A stretch of DNA of 64,000 nt from JBQLZO01 sp052168315 (GCA_052168315.1 JBQLZO010000091.1:62001-126000); one strand, 5' to 3'. Positions 1 to 8,003 are shown, counted from the stretch's first letter. The notes: generated from the letters alone by a model not told the origin. Program-made: numbers and translations.

Positions 1-579
1 CCGCGCGTGCTGTACACGGACGCGGCCGACAAGGCGGCGCGGTTCATCATGGACTGCAACCAGCGGCGGGTTCCGCTGGTGTTCGTGCATGACACGACGG
101 GGTTCATGGTCGGGCGGGATTCGGAGCAGGAGGGGATCATCCGGTGCGGCGCGAAGATGGTCAACGCGATGTCGAACTGCGTGGTGCCGAAGATCGTGCT
201 GATCACCGGGAGCTCGTACGGCGCGGGCAATTACGCGATGTGCGGCCGGGCGTTCGATCCGTTCGTGACGCTGGCGTGGCCGGGCGGCAAGTGCGCGGTG
301 ATGGGGGCCGCGCAGGCGACGGGGGTGCTCGCGATGATCGAGGAACGCTCGCGGGAGCGGAAGGGGGAGACGATCGACGCGGCGACGCACAAGGAGATCC
401 TGGACGCCGTGCGGGCGTCGTACAGCGAGCAGCAGGACATCCGGCACGGTGCGGCGCGGGGATGGGTCGACCGGATCATCCAGCCGCACGAGACGCGGGA
501 GGAACTCAGCGCAGCGCTGGAGATGGCGGGGAACTGGGGCGAGCGCGGCGAGTACCGCACGGGCGTGTTCCAGGTGTGA
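1..579 (+). CDS. Acyl-CoA carboxylase carboxyltransferase (beta) subunit, C-terminal part
   Basis: The frame is open from the first base, so the N-terminal part lies outside the window; 192 residues are visible and end at TGA. The subunit moves CO2 from carboxybiotin to an acyl-CoA in the cytoplasm. The segments TTGFMVGRDSEQEGI, GSSYGAGNYAMCGRAF and WPGGKCAVMGAAQA are the oxyanion-hole glycines and acyl-CoA pocket of the carboxyltransferase fold. The GNYAMCGRA wording is closest to methylcrotonoyl-CoA or geranyl-CoA carboxylase beta subunits, but propionyl-CoA cannot be excluded from a fragment. Such enzymes need biotin, which fits the biotin importer gene bioY at 42 kb. A small gene converges on it from the right with a gap of about 100 nt. 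Family certain, substrate uncertain. Confidence 0.85.
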   Translation, partial: PRVLYTDAADKAARFIMDCNQRRVPLVFVHDTTGFMVGRDSEQEGIIRCGAKMVNAMSNCVVPKIVLITGSSYGAGNYAMCGRAFDPFVTLAWPGGKCAVMGAAQATGVLAMIEERSRERKGETIDAATHKEILDAVRASYSEQQDIRHGAARGWVDRIIQPHETREELSAALEMAGNWGERGEYRTGVFQV

Positions 580-681
580 GCGATCGGCCCGACCCGCGGG
601 GACTGAGCGATGGGTCGGCGCGCAACGCCGCCCGCGAGGACCGCGGGCGGGCGAGCGTGAGTCAATTTTTGTGGCCGGCGA

Positions 682-906
682 TCAGCCGGCGCGCTTGGCG
701 GGCGCGTACCCGGCGCAGCTGCCGATGGGGGTGACCTTGAGGTTCCGGGCGGCGTTCTCGGGGAGCCCGCAGGGCTGGATGGCCTCATCGATGTGGCTCG
801 GGTCGAGCTGGCCCTTGACGCGGAGCTGGACGATTTTGTTCTGATCGCCCGAGTTCTCACCAAAGTGGGAGCAGAGCCCGCACTGGCCGTCGTGGATCTT
901 GAGCAT
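682..906 (-). CDS. Small four-cysteine protein
   Basis: A 74-residue protein of unknown function. It contains C9-x2-C12-x-H14 (motif QCGLCSHFGE) followed by C46 and C64, a spacing that could bind one zinc ion or an iron-sulfur cluster. There is no signal peptide or membrane segment. I chose the ATG at 906 because the Cys motif follows eight codons later and GGAG lies nearby upstream; an in-frame extension to 984 is rich in Asp, Pro and Arg and looks non-coding. From memory, similar small proteins with this CxxC-HFG opening occur in planctomycetes; this was not searched. It is transcribed towards the carboxylase gene. Confidence 0.7.
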   Translation of the reverse strand: MLKIHDGQCGLCSHFGENSGDQNKIVQLRVKGQLDPSHIDEAIQPCGLPENAARNLKVTPIGSCAGYAPAKRAG

Positions 907-1017
907 GGTGTGTGGTCTCCGTGTGTTGGGGTGGATGGGTCGGTCGGCCGGATCATCCGTGTCCGGCCTTCGGTCTTTCTCCACTCCCAGATCTATCGCA
1001 TGGAGCGGTCGTCATTG

Positions 1018-1030
1018 CCACTGATAGTGG
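1018..1030. promoter_or_regulatory. Short inverted repeat upstream of prpB
   Basis: CCACT-GAT-AGTGG is a perfect 5-3-5 inverted repeat 72 nt before the prpB start codon. It could be a half-helix operator for the regulator of propionate catabolism, but a repeat this short can arise by chance. Confidence 0.2.
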
Positions 1031-1089
1031 GTTTCAGTTGGGTGTTGCGAATCGGTCGCAGTGAGCAGGACGGTGTTCGCTCGGTGGGG

Positions 1090-1095
1090 TATTCT
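1090..1095 (+). promoter_or_regulatory. -10-like hexamer for leaderless prpB
   Basis: TATTCT is separated from the prpB ATG by exactly 6 nt. No -35 element is recognisable. Confidence 0.45.
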
Positions 1096-1101
1096 GGGGG
1101 C

Positions 1102-2046
1102 ATGGAACAACACACCCAGACCGCGTCACGCTCGTACATCGCCCCGGGTGACCGCCTTCGTGCCGCGATGGATCGCGGGACGGTCGGGCTTCCGGGGGCG
1201 TTCAACGGGCTTGTAGCACGGGCCGTGGCCCAGGCGGGATTTTCCGGGGCGTATGTGTCCGGTGCGGCGGTCACGGCCTCATACGGAGTCCCGGATATTG
1301 GACTTCTGACTCTGAACGAGTTCTGCGCTGTGATCCGCCAGGTCTGGCTGGGGAGCGGGCTGCCGATCATCGCGGATGCGGACACGGGGTTCGGCGAGTC
1401 GGAGATGCTCACGCGGACGGTGCGTGAGTACGAACGGGCCGGGGCGTGCGGGCTGCACCTGGAGGACCAGGTGTTCCCGAAGCGGTGCGGGCATCTGGAT
1501 GGGAAGACGCTGGTCGAGCGTGACCACTTCGTCGAGAAGGTCGCGGCGGCGGCGGCGGCGCGGGATGAGATCGATGGGGCGCGCGGCGGCGGGGCGGCGG
1601 GACGGGGGTCGTTCATCGTGTGCGCTCGGACGGATGCGGCGGGCGTGGCCGGGATCGACGAGGCGATCGCGCGGAGCAAGGCGTACCTCGATGCGGGCGC
1701 GGACATGATCTTTCCCGAGGGGCTGCGGAGCGAGGAGGAGTTCGGGCGGATCGGGGAGGCGCTGCGTTCGTACCGATCGGATGCGTATCTGCTGGCGAAC
1801 ATGACGGAGTTCGGGAAGACGCCGCTGATCCCGCTGTCCCGGTTCGAGGAACTCGGGTATCACGCGGTGATCTGGCCGGTGAGCACGCTGCGGAGCGCGA
1901 TGGGCGAGGTGAAGCGGATGCTGGAGGGGCTGCGGCGGGATGGGCATGTCGAGTCATCGCTCGGGAGAATGCTCACACGGGATGAGCTGTACGCGCTGTT
2001 GGGGTACACGCCGGGCGAGGAGTGGCGGTATGGCCTGGGCCGGTGA
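1102..2046 (+). CDS. prpB: 2-methylisocitrate lyase family protein (isocitrate lyase/PEP mutase superfamily)
   Basis: A 314-residue TIM-barrel lyase. It should cleave 2-methylisocitrate to succinate and pyruvate, the last step of the methylcitrate cycle that removes propionyl-CoA. Residues IADADTGFGE are the Mg2+-binding Asp segment, EDQVFPKRCGH carries the catalytic Cys loop of the KRCGH form found in methylisocitrate lyases (isocitrate lyases have KKCGH), and ARTDA follows. Length fits the PrpB subgroup (about 290-310). The start is supported by a TATTCT hexamer 6 nt upstream; the open frame runs further upstream but lacks family similarity. The neighbouring acyl-CoA carboxylase suggests a short-chain acyl-CoA locus, although prpC and prpD are not in the window. 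A related PEP-mutase-type lyase is the main alternative. Confidence 0.82.
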   Translation: MEQHTQTASRSYIAPGDRLRAAMDRGTVGLPGAFNGLVARAVAQAGFSGAYVSGAAVTASYGVPDIGLLTLNEFCAVIRQVWLGSGLPIIADADTGFGESEMLTRTVREYERAGACGLHLEDQVFPKRCGHLDGKTLVERDHFVEKVAAAAAARDEIDGARGGGAAGRGSFIVCARTDAAGVAGIDEAIARSKAYLDAGADMIFPEGLRSEEEFGRIGEALRSYRSDAYLLANMTEFGKTPLIPLSRFEELGYHAVIWPVSTLRSAMGEVKRMLEGLRRDGHVESSLGRMLTRDELYALLGYTPGEEWRYGLGR

Positions 2047-2097
2047 GGCGTTGGTTGAAGGTGGCCGGCGTGGGCGCATCGTCGCGGTGCCAGGCAT

Positions 2098-2103
2098 TAC
2101 CAT
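2098..2103 (+). promoter_or_regulatory. -10-like hexamer for leaderless lipoprotein gene
   Basis: TACCAT ends 6 nt before the ATG at 2110. This spacing favours that ATG over the in-frame GTG at 2104. Confidence 0.4.
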
Positions 2104-2109
2104 GTGCTG

Positions 2110-3123
2110 ATGATTGAAGTCACTCAGAGCGGTCGCCGGTGGAGCGTGGTGGGCGGAGCGGCGCTGTGCTTCGGCGCGTTGGTGCTCAGCGGGTGTTCTG
2201 GCGCGGGTGGGCGGACGGGGGAGGACACCGGGCTCACACGGGTTGAGCGGGTCGCAGCCCTCGGGTTCGCCGTCGAGCACATGGGCGAGATCGACCGTTT
2301 CGTGTGGTTCGGGCCTGAGTCCGGTCCGAACCTGCTGCACACGGAGAATCTCGGAGTGCCGGTGCCGGCCGGCGGGTCGGATGAGTACACCTTCCGGGGC
2401 GGGTGCTACACCTGGGTGTCGCCGCAGAGCGGCTGGGTGGGGGGCGATGGGAGCGCGCGGAACTGGCCGCCCGATCCGGCGATGGACCGGGGCCCGGCGT
2501 GGGTGGTGGGGCGGACGGCGGATTCGATCACGACGCTGACGCCGGTATCGCGGCTCGGTTTGCGGGAGCGGAAGACCTTCACGCTGCGCGAGTATGGCGG
2601 CACGCTCGAGTTCGTGATCGAGAACGCGGGTGTGCGGGCGATGGAGGCGGGGGCGTGGGTGAACACCGGTGTGGCGCGGCACGACCGGATCGCGCTGTGG
2701 ATGCCGGAAGGCACAACGCTCCGCGGGTGGGACGATGAGGCGGTGGGGAAGATCGAGTCGATCCTCGGCCCGCGCTCTCCCGGCGGTTGGCGCATGCTGG
2801 ACCTGCCCCGGGCCGGTTGGGAAGGCGGCACGAAGGTGTGGGTCGAAGCGCCGGAGGGCGCAGCGCGAATCGGCGTGTGGCGGCACGGCCGCTGGCTCGT
2901 GCGGACGCTCGAGCCCGGCGATCCGGAGGGAACGCTGCGCGCGGTGGGCGAGGGACCAGTCGCGGTGTACGTGGATCCCACGGCGGGACTGATCGAGGCA
3001 GAGCTCTACGGGCCTGTGATGACGATCCCGGCCGGAGGCGCCTCGGGGGTGACGGAGCGTTGGGAGGTGCTGGATGGACGGTTCCCACGCCCCGCGGCGT
3101 CGGATCTGGATCGGCGCGGGTGA
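2110..3123 (+). CDS. Putative lipoprotein, DUF4380-like
   Basis: A 337-residue protein with a signal peptide whose hydrophobic stretch ends in the lipobox LVLSGC (lipidated Cys about residue 29), followed by a Gly/Ser linker. The rest is beta-rich with many aromatic residues; the segment around GGCYTWVSPQSGW and WPPDP resembles DUF4380 and galactose-mutarotase-like folds that bind carbohydrate, but I assign no activity. It starts 63 nt after prpB and probably has its own leaderless promoter. Expected location is the periplasmic face of a membrane. Lipoprotein status is solid; the DUF4380 link comes from memory of the family and was not searched. Confidence 0.65.
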   Translation: MIEVTQSGRRWSVVGGAALCFGALVLSGCSGAGGRTGEDTGLTRVERVAALGFAVEHMGEIDRFVWFGPESGPNLLHTENLGVPVPAGGSDEYTFRGGCYTWVSPQSGWVGGDGSARNWPPDPAMDRGPAWVVGRTADSITTLTPVSRLGLRERKTFTLREYGGTLEFVIENAGVRAMEAGAWVNTGVARHDRIALWMPEGTTLRGWDDEAVGKIESILGPRSPGGWRMLDLPRAGWEGGTKVWVEAPEGAARIGVWRHGRWLVRTLEPGDPEGTLRAVGEGPVAVYVDPTAGLIEAELYGPVMTIPAGGASGVTERWEVLDGRFPRPAASDLDRRG

Positions 3124-3150
3124 TGCGTGCGTGTGGGTGAGAGTGGGGGG

Positions 3151-3188
3151 CAACAAACGAAACCGCCCCCGCGGGTGATGCGGGGGCG
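3151..3188 (-). terminator. Intrinsic terminator after the PEP-CTERM gene
   Basis: Nine-base-pair stem CGCCCCCGC (3164-3172 with 3180-3188), seven-nt loop, followed on the minus strand by the T-rich GGTTTCGTTTGTTG. It lies 29 nt beyond the stop of the gene at 3217-3879. The plus strand has no T tract, so it serves the minus direction. Confidence 0.75.
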
Positions 3189-3216
3189 CGCGAGGGGATC
3201 GGGATGTCGATGGGGT

Positions 3217-3879
3217 TCACCGGCGGCGGCGGGTGGCCGCGATGCCGGCGATGGCGAGCAGGCCCGTCGTCGCGGGTGTGGGCACGGTCAGCTTGATCTG
3301 GAATGCGAGGTTCGAGTTGGTCGGGAGCGTGCCCCACGCGAGGTTGGCATCGCCGGTGAGGGTGAACCCGGAGAGCAGCTGGTTGCCGGTGATGAAGAAG
3401 TAGTCGGTGCCATCGGCGGATCCATCGGCCGAGGAGGCGCCGGCGATCGGATCGGCGTTGAGAATGAGGTTGGAAATCGAGACACTCGTGCCGGGCTGCG
3501 TGGCGCGGGTGCGGATGTAGATGCCGGTGATCTCGGAGACGGTGCCGTAGTTGAGGGTCTTGCCGCCGAGTGCGAAGGTGATGATGCCGGAACCCGGTGC
3601 GAAGGTGAGGGAGAAGGGCGTGTCGACGCCGTTGCCCCAGACATGCTGGGCGGTCTGGGCGGGGGCGCCGGTGTCGGGCCCAAGGTCGAGCTCGTGGGTG
3701 CCGTTGAGGGCGTTGTTCCCGATGCGTCCCTCGGCGACGGCGTTCTCGATCAGGCCGAGCGCGTTGAACTGGGCATCGGTATCGATGTGTCCTGTGAAGA
3801 GCCCCGCGGAAGCGGAGCCTGCGCTCAGGCAGACGATGGCGGTGGCGATGGCTGGCGCGGTGCGCGCGATCGACAGCAT
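3217..3879 (-). CDS. Exported PEP-CTERM-type surface protein
   Basis: A 220-residue secreted protein. Residues 1-25 are a signal peptide ending ...AGSASA. The body is Thr/Ser/Asn-rich and beta-like. The C-terminus is a sorting signal: VPTPATTGLLAIAGIAATR followed by RRR, that is a VP-x-PA motif, a hydrophobic helix and a basic tail, as recognised by exosortase-type systems. No exosortase or enzyme domain is visible here. AGGAAGGA lies about 10 nt before the ATG. The gene stands alone between converging and diverging neighbours and has its own terminator. Function beyond an exported, cell-surface or matrix protein is unknown. Confidence 0.75.
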   Translation of the reverse strand: MLSIARTAPAIATAIVCLSAGSASAGLFTGHIDTDAQFNALGLIENAVAEGRIGNNALNGTHELDLGPDTGAPAQTAQHVWGNGVDTPFSLTFAPGSGIITFALGGKTLNYGTVSEITGIYIRTRATQPGTSVSISNLILNADPIAGASSADGSADGTDYFFITGNQLLSGFTLTGDANLAWGTLPTNSNLAFQIKLTVPTPATTGLLAIAGIAATRRRR

Positions 3880-4068
3880 GATGACGGTGTTCCTTCCTGG
3901 TATTCCCGGTGGCGCAGAACCACCGGCGCGTGTTCCCGTGTCCGGTTGAATTCCCCTTCACCCGGACGGAATGAGGATACCGCGCAACGCGGGGGTTTGC
4001 ACCTACTGGGGGGCGGTGGGATGTGTCGAACGAGCGATCTTGTATCCCAATATCGTCCTATAACCGAT

Positions 4069-4086
4069 GCGCTTTGATCAAAGCGC
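4069..4086. repeat. 18-bp perfect palindrome over a stop codon
   Basis: GCGCTTTGATCAAAGCGC can fold as a 7-bp stem with a GATC loop. It spans the TGA stop of the cysteine desulfurase gene (4078-4080). On the minus strand it is followed by ATCGGTTATAGG rather than a T run, so a classical terminator is unlikely; it may protect the mRNA 3' end or bind a protein. Confidence 0.5.
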
Positions 4087-5325
4087 GGTCGGTCTTGGCG
4101 AGGTGTCGGGGCGGGCGGAATGGCGTCCCGCTTGGACGAATCGTGGGAGCACCTGAGTGATCGTGTCCACGGCTCGGTCCAGCTCGGCGTGGGTCGTGAG
4201 GCGTGAGGTGCTCAGGCGGATGGAGCCGGCGATGCTGGACTCGGTGAGCCCCATGGCTGTGAGCACGCGCGAGGGCTCCATGGACCCCGATGCGCAGGCC
4301 GCGCCGGCGGAGATGGCCACGCCTTGCTCAGAAAGTGCGAGCACGAGCGGCTCGGCCTCGATGCCGGGGAGGGCGAGATTGGTCGTGTTCCAGATTCGCG
4401 GGGCACCGGCGGCGTTGATGTGCGCATCGGGCACCAGCGGATGGATCGCGGCGAGCAGGGCGGCTTCGAAGCGATCGCGGTTGCGGGCTCTCTGCTCGCG
4501 TTCGGCGTGGTCGGCGAGCCACTCATGGGCGTGTTCGGCCGCGACGCCGAACCCGGCGATCCCCGGGACATTCTCGGTGCCGCCGCGTCGCTGGCGTTCC
4601 TGGATGCCGTGGATGGTTGGGTGGATGCTGACACCTCGGCGTGTGTAGAGGGCTCCGATGCCCTTCGGGCCGTGGAACTTGTGGGCGGAGAACGCGAGCA
4701 TGTCGATGACCGCCCCGGCGTCGGGAGTGGCCTTGAGCGGGTCGACATCGGTGGGTGCTTTGCCGACCCACTGGGTGCCATCGACGATGAACGGGATGCC
4801 GCGCTGCCTTGCGGCCTGTCCCAGCGCGGCGATGGGCTGGATGACGCCGGTCTCGTTGTTGGCCCACTGGGCGATCAGCATCGGCGGGGGCGTGGCGAGT
4901 CGATCGAGCAGGGGCTCGATCTCATGCTCAACGATGCGGCCATCGCGGTCGACCGGGAAGAGTTGGAGGTCGATCCGTCCAGCGCGCCGGAGCGCGTGGA
5001 GGCAGTCGTGCACGGCCTCGTGCTCGACGGGTGTGGTGATCACGAGGCGTTGGTGGGGAGGTGTGGCGGCGAGGGTCCCGCGGATGGCGGTGTCGAGCGC
5101 TTCGGTGGCGCCGGAGGTGAAGGTGATCTCCGGCGGGGTCGCGCCGATCAGGCTCGCGACCGAACGCCGGGCACGCTCGACGACCGCGCGTGCGGCCTGA
5201 CCCGGGCGGTGGGTGGATGAGGGGTTGTGCCAGTGTTCTTCGAGGGCGCGCGAGACGGCCTCGACGACCTCGGGGAGCGGGCGCGTCGTTGCGTTGTTGT
5301 CGAGATAGACCGGCGGGGGCTGCAC
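4078..5325 (-). CDS. Cysteine desulfurase (NifS/IscS family)
   Basis: A 415-residue PLP enzyme that converts L-cysteine to L-alanine and leaves a persulfide for Fe-S cluster, thio-tRNA or cofactor synthesis in the cytoplasm. YLDNNATT opens the fold, EHEAV gives the PLP-stacking His102, ANNETG gives Asn156, SAHKFHGPKG gives the Schiff-base Lys216, and SAGAACASGS gives the sulfur-carrying Cys344 in a long flexible loop, as in the IscS/NifS (group I) subfamily. Length is normal. GTG start with TACACT 6 nt upstream. No IscU/NifU scaffold is adjacent; HscB at 62 kb may act in the same pathway. Confidence 0.92.
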   Translation of the reverse strand: MQPPPVYLDNNATTRPLPEVVEAVSRALEEHWHNPSSTHRPGQAARAVVERARRSVASLIGATPPEITFTSGATEALDTAIRGTLAATPPHQRLVITTPVEHEAVHDCLHALRRAGRIDLQLFPVDRDGRIVEHEIEPLLDRLATPPPMLIAQWANNETGVIQPIAALGQAARQRGIPFIVDGTQWVGKAPTDVDPLKATPDAGAVIDMLAFSAHKFHGPKGIGALYTRRGVSIHPTIHGIQERQRRGGTENVPGIAGFGVAAEHAHEWLADHAEREQRARNRDRFEAALLAAIHPLVPDAHINAAGAPRIWNTTNLALPGIEAEPLVLALSEQGVAISAGAACASGSMEPSRVLTAMGLTESSIAGSIRLSTSRLTTHAELDRAVDTITQVLPRFVQAGRHSARPDTSPRPTAL

Positions 5326-5331
5326 TCGGGG

Positions 5332-5337
5332 AGTGTA
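5332..5337 (-). promoter_or_regulatory. -10-like hexamer for leaderless cysteine desulfurase mRNA
   Basis: On the minus strand TACACT is followed by CCCCGA and the GTG start codon, a spacing of 6 nt. No Shine-Dalgarno sequence fits in this gap. Confidence 0.45.
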
Positions 5338-5383
5338 GAGGTGGTGGTCGACGGGACCGCCCGGCGCCGCACCATGGTGGGTG

Positions 5384-5418
5384 GAAAACGCGACACGCCT
5401 CCCGCGTGGGGGAGGCGT
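5384..5418 (-). terminator. Intrinsic terminator of the rpsB-tsf operon
   Basis: Stem ACGCCTCCC/GGGAGGCGT (5395-5403 with 5410-5418), six-nt loop, followed on the minus strand by GTCGCGTTTTCC. It lies about 50 nt after the tsf stop and before the cysteine desulfurase start. Confidence 0.7.
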
Positions 5419-5468
5419 GAGGGGGTCATCGGGTTCGAAGGTGAGGCCGCGGGTCGCGGCGGCGCTAC

Positions 5469-6260
5469 TCAGTTGCCGCCGACTTCCCAGCGGTAGAACT
5501 TGGTCAGCGTCGCGCCGCCGACGATGTCCTTGATCTTCTTCGAGTCGTCCTTGACGAACGGCTGATCGAGCAGGGCGAGGTCGGCGTAGACCTTCTCGAT
5601 CTTGCCATCAACGATGCGCTTGGCGATCTCCGGGGGCTTGCCCTCGGCCTCGGCTTCGGCGAACTTGCGCTCCTTCTCGATCACTTCGGCGGGGATGTCG
5701 TCGCGGGAGACGCCCTGCGGGCGCGGCATCGCGGCGGTGATGTGCATGCAGACATCGCGGGCGACGGCTTCGTCGATGGAGCCCTTGGCGCCGAGCAGGA
5801 CGCCGGTCTTGCCGTCGTGGTGGATGTATGTGCCGAAGGAGTCGGCATCCATGCGTGCGATGCGCCCGATCGAGATGTTCTCGCCCGTGGAGATGCGGAG
5901 ATTGTCGATGAGCTTGTTCATGTCCTCGGACGGGGCGACCTCGCCCTCGGGCTGGGCCAGCGCGAACTCGGCGACCTTGCGGGCCGCGTCCTGGAACGCG
6001 TCGTTCTTGGCGGTGAAGTCGGTCTCGGCCCGGAGTTCGACGATGGCGGCGGCGCTGCCCTTGGTCGCGATGGCGATCCGGCCCTCGCCGGCGGCGCGGT
6101 CGGTGCGGGTTTCCATCTTGCCCTTGAGCTTGACGCGGAGGAATTCCTCGGCCGCGGCCGCATCGCCGCCGGTTTCCTGCAGGGCCTTCTTGCATTCCAT
6201 CATGGACAGGCCGGTTCGTTGACGAAGGGCCATCACTTCTTTGGCGGAGATGTCAGCCAT
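5469..6260 (-). CDS. tsf: Translation elongation factor Ts
   Basis: A 263-residue nucleotide-exchange factor that releases GDP from EF-Tu. The N-terminal UBA-like domain reads VMALRQRTGLSMMECKKALQ, followed by the core-domain motif ELRAETDFTAKNDAF (the TDF of the EF-Tu contact) and dimerisation-type repeats ending near VGGATLTKFYRWEVG. Length is typical. It lies 144 nt after rpsB in the usual rpsB-tsf order and ends before an intrinsic terminator. ATG start. Confidence 0.97.
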   Translation of the reverse strand: MADISAKEVMALRQRTGLSMMECKKALQETGGDAAAAEEFLRVKLKGKMETRTDRAAGEGRIAIATKGSAAAIVELRAETDFTAKNDAFQDAARKVAEFALAQPEGEVAPSEDMNKLIDNLRISTGENISIGRIARMDADSFGTYIHHDGKTGVLLGAKGSIDEAVARDVCMHITAAMPRPQGVSRDDIPAEVIEKERKFAEAEAEGKPPEIAKRIVDGKIEKVYADLALLDQPFVKDDSKKIKDIVGGATLTKFYRWEVGGN

Positions 6261-6404
6261 CGCGCTCGCTCCTGGTGTGCTGATCGGCGTGCGATGCCCG
6301 AGTGGGCGTGCCGCCGGGAGTGTGTGGTGTGGGAATGGGAGTTCGTCTGCCCGGTGCGCGGGCGGTGTTCGTGCGGGGGGTCGGGTGTTGGGTCAGGCGT
6401 TGGA

Positions 6405-7289
6405 TCAGGCATCCGGGGATGCGTCGGGCGAGTTCTGCGATTGGGAGGAGCCATCCTCGGCGCGGAACTGCGACCGGCTGGAACGACGCGGGCGCTGCTC
6501 GCCGGACCCTCCGGACTGGGCGTCGGCATCGCGTCCCTCGCCGCGGGTGATCCGCTGCTGCTTGCCTTCGGCGACGGCGGCGAGGAGCTCGCGGACCACG
6601 ACATCGATGGACCGCATGGAGTCGTCGTTGCCGGGGATGGGGATGTCGGCGAGTTCCGGATCGCCGTCGGTGTCGATCAGGCAGACGGTGGTGATGCCGA
6701 GCTTGCGGGCCTCGAGCAGGGCGTTCTTCTCCCTGCGGACATCGACGACGACCATGACGCCGGGGAGCTTGTCCATGCGGCGGATGCCGTCGAGGTTGCG
6801 CTTGATCTTGCGCATCTCACGGCGGAGCTGGGATTCCATCTTCTTGGAGTAGGACTGGAAGTTGTCGGTCTGCTCGATGGCCTCGAGTTCCTCGAGGCGC
6901 TTGAGGCGGGCGCGGATGGTGCGGAAATTGGTGAGCGTGCCGCCGAGCCAGCGCTCGGTGACCATGTGCATGCCCGAGTCCGGGATGCGCTGGAGGAAGA
7001 CCTCCTTGGCCTGGCGCTTGGTGCCGACGAAGCAGACATCGCGCCCCTCGGCGACGGTCCTGGCGATGAGCTTCTTGGCGAGCAGGAGGCCCTTCAGGGT
7101 CTCCTTGATGTCGATGATGTGGATGGAGTTGCGCTTGGCGTAGATGAACGGCGACATCTTCGGGTTCCAGTTGCTGGAACGCTGGCCGAAGTGGATGCCG
7201 GCTTCGATGAGCTCTTTGACGAGCGATTGCGGCTGGGACGGGCCTGAGGACGGGGTCGAGAGGGTTGCCTGGGACACGATCGGGCTCAC
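6405..7289 (-). CDS. rpsB: 30S ribosomal protein S2
   Basis: A 294-residue small-subunit protein. The S2 signatures are GIHFGQRSSNWNPKMSPFIY, FVGTKRQAKE, RWLGGTLTNF and a late segment with IDTDGDPELADIPIPGNDD. The N-terminus carries about 20 extra residues rich in Ser, Pro and Gln before the conserved LVKELIEAG, and the C-terminus has a roughly 40-residue hydrophilic Ser/Gln/Asp tail; both are low in complexity and look like lineage extensions. GTG start; a downstream start inside the extension cannot be excluded. First gene of rpsB-tsf, with a long upstream leader. Confidence 0.96.
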   Translation of the reverse strand: MSPIVSQATLSTPSSGPSQPQSLVKELIEAGIHFGQRSSNWNPKMSPFIYAKRNSIHIIDIKETLKGLLLAKKLIARTVAEGRDVCFVGTKRQAKEVFLQRIPDSGMHMVTERWLGGTLTNFRTIRARLKRLEELEAIEQTDNFQSYSKKMESQLRREMRKIKRNLDGIRRMDKLPGVMVVVDVRREKNALLEARKLGITTVCLIDTDGDPELADIPIPGNDDSMRSIDVVVRELLAAVAEGKQQRITRGEGRDADAQSGGSGEQRPRRSSRSQFRAEDGSSQSQNSPDASPDA

Positions 7290-7551
7290 TTTCTGGCAGC
7301 GGATCCGGCGGGCGTGTCCGTCGTCGTTCCCGCGCCCCGGGAGGGGTGATCGGGAGACGGCTGGGAGGCGGTGGCCAGGGTCGACGCACGCGCCCGCGCA
7401 AGGTCGCTTGGGTGTCGAAGCCGCGTGCCGCTCGCCGCGCTTGGTGCGGCGTTCGGTTCGAGGTCATCGGGACCGGGTTGGGATCAGGGAATCGCCGGAA
7501 GCTGGGCGTGCCAACAGCACGAGCGGCCCGGCGATCGGCCACCGAAGCGTG

Positions 7552-7580
7552 AGGATAGCCCCGCTTCGGATGGGGGGCAA
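7552..7580 (-). promoter_or_regulatory. Candidate sigma-70-type promoter for rpsB-tsf
   Basis: On the minus strand: TTGCCC (7575-7580), a 17-nt spacer, TATCCT (7552-7557). Four of six positions match the consensus in each box. Inferred only. Confidence 0.4.
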
Positions 7581-7683
7581 GGAGTGGCGGCCGAGCGGAC
7601 GGGCAGGAGCGGGGCGAAGGCGATGGGGCGGGACCCCGGGTCATTGGGGAGATGATGGTGATCGGGAGGGGGCGAGTCTTGCG

Positions 7684-7712
7684 TTGCCGAGTGCGTGCGG
7701 GGTGGCTAGTGT
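7684..7712 (+). promoter_or_regulatory. Candidate promoter for tRNA-Pro
   Basis: TTGCCG (7684-7689), 17-nt spacer, TAGTGT (7707-7712), about 107 nt before the mature tRNA 5' end. Confidence 0.4.
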
Positions 7713-7819
7713 CCAGACTCGGCGAGTTGCCCCGGTTTCCGTTGGATCCGGGTCGGCAGGCCGAGGTCGCGCCGGGGCCGGCTTGCCGCGGCGGGTTGGT
7801 CAGAACGCGTGACGAATCT

Positions 7820-7893
7820 CGGGGCGTAGCGCAGCTTGGTAGCGCGCCATACTGGGGGTGTGGAGGTCGCTGGTTCGAATCCAGTCGCCCCGA
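7820..7893 (+). tRNA. tRNA-Pro (anticodon GGG)
   Basis: A 74-nt cloverleaf. Acceptor CGGGGCG pairs with CGCCCCG (7886-7892), with the C1-G72 pair and A73 discriminator typical of bacterial tRNA-Pro. The D stem is GCGC/GCGC. The anticodon stem CCATA/TGTGG holds loop CTGGGGG, so positions 34-36 are GGG. The T arm is GCTGG-TTCGAAT-CCAGT. CCA is not encoded. A strong intrinsic terminator begins 4 nt after the gene, so it is a monocistronic transcript. Confidence 0.95.
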
Positions 7894-7896
7894 CTC

Positions 7897-7935
7897 GACG
7901 AGCCGCCAGAATTCCTGGCGGCTCGTCCTCGTTTT
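7897..7935 (+). terminator. Intrinsic terminator of tRNA-Pro
   Basis: Thirteen-base-pair perfect stem GACGAGCCGCCAG (7897-7909) with its complement (7915-7927), five-nt loop, then CTCGTTTT. It is the clearest terminator in the window. Confidence 0.88.
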
Positions 7936-8003
7936 GGGGAGCGTGTCGCGGGACCGAAGCGCGTTTGCGGATCGTTGGTTGCCCCAAGCCTACAACATCG
8001 GGC

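Larger units (their letters stand above)
7290..7819. other. 530-nt intergenic region between rpsB and tRNA-Pro
   Basis: No convincing gene in any frame: the open frames here match no family and have no start signal. It holds candidate divergent promoters for rpsB (minus) and tRNA-Pro (plus). If the rpsB promoter call is right, the rpsB leader is about 250 nt, long enough to carry an S2 autoregulatory structure, but I found no specific fold. Confidence 0.5.

Noticed and set aside
674..690. GCCGGC-n5-GCCGGC hairpin as a terminator after the four-cysteine gene
   Set aside because: No T tract follows on either strand, and the arms are self-palindromic, so it is weak evidence.
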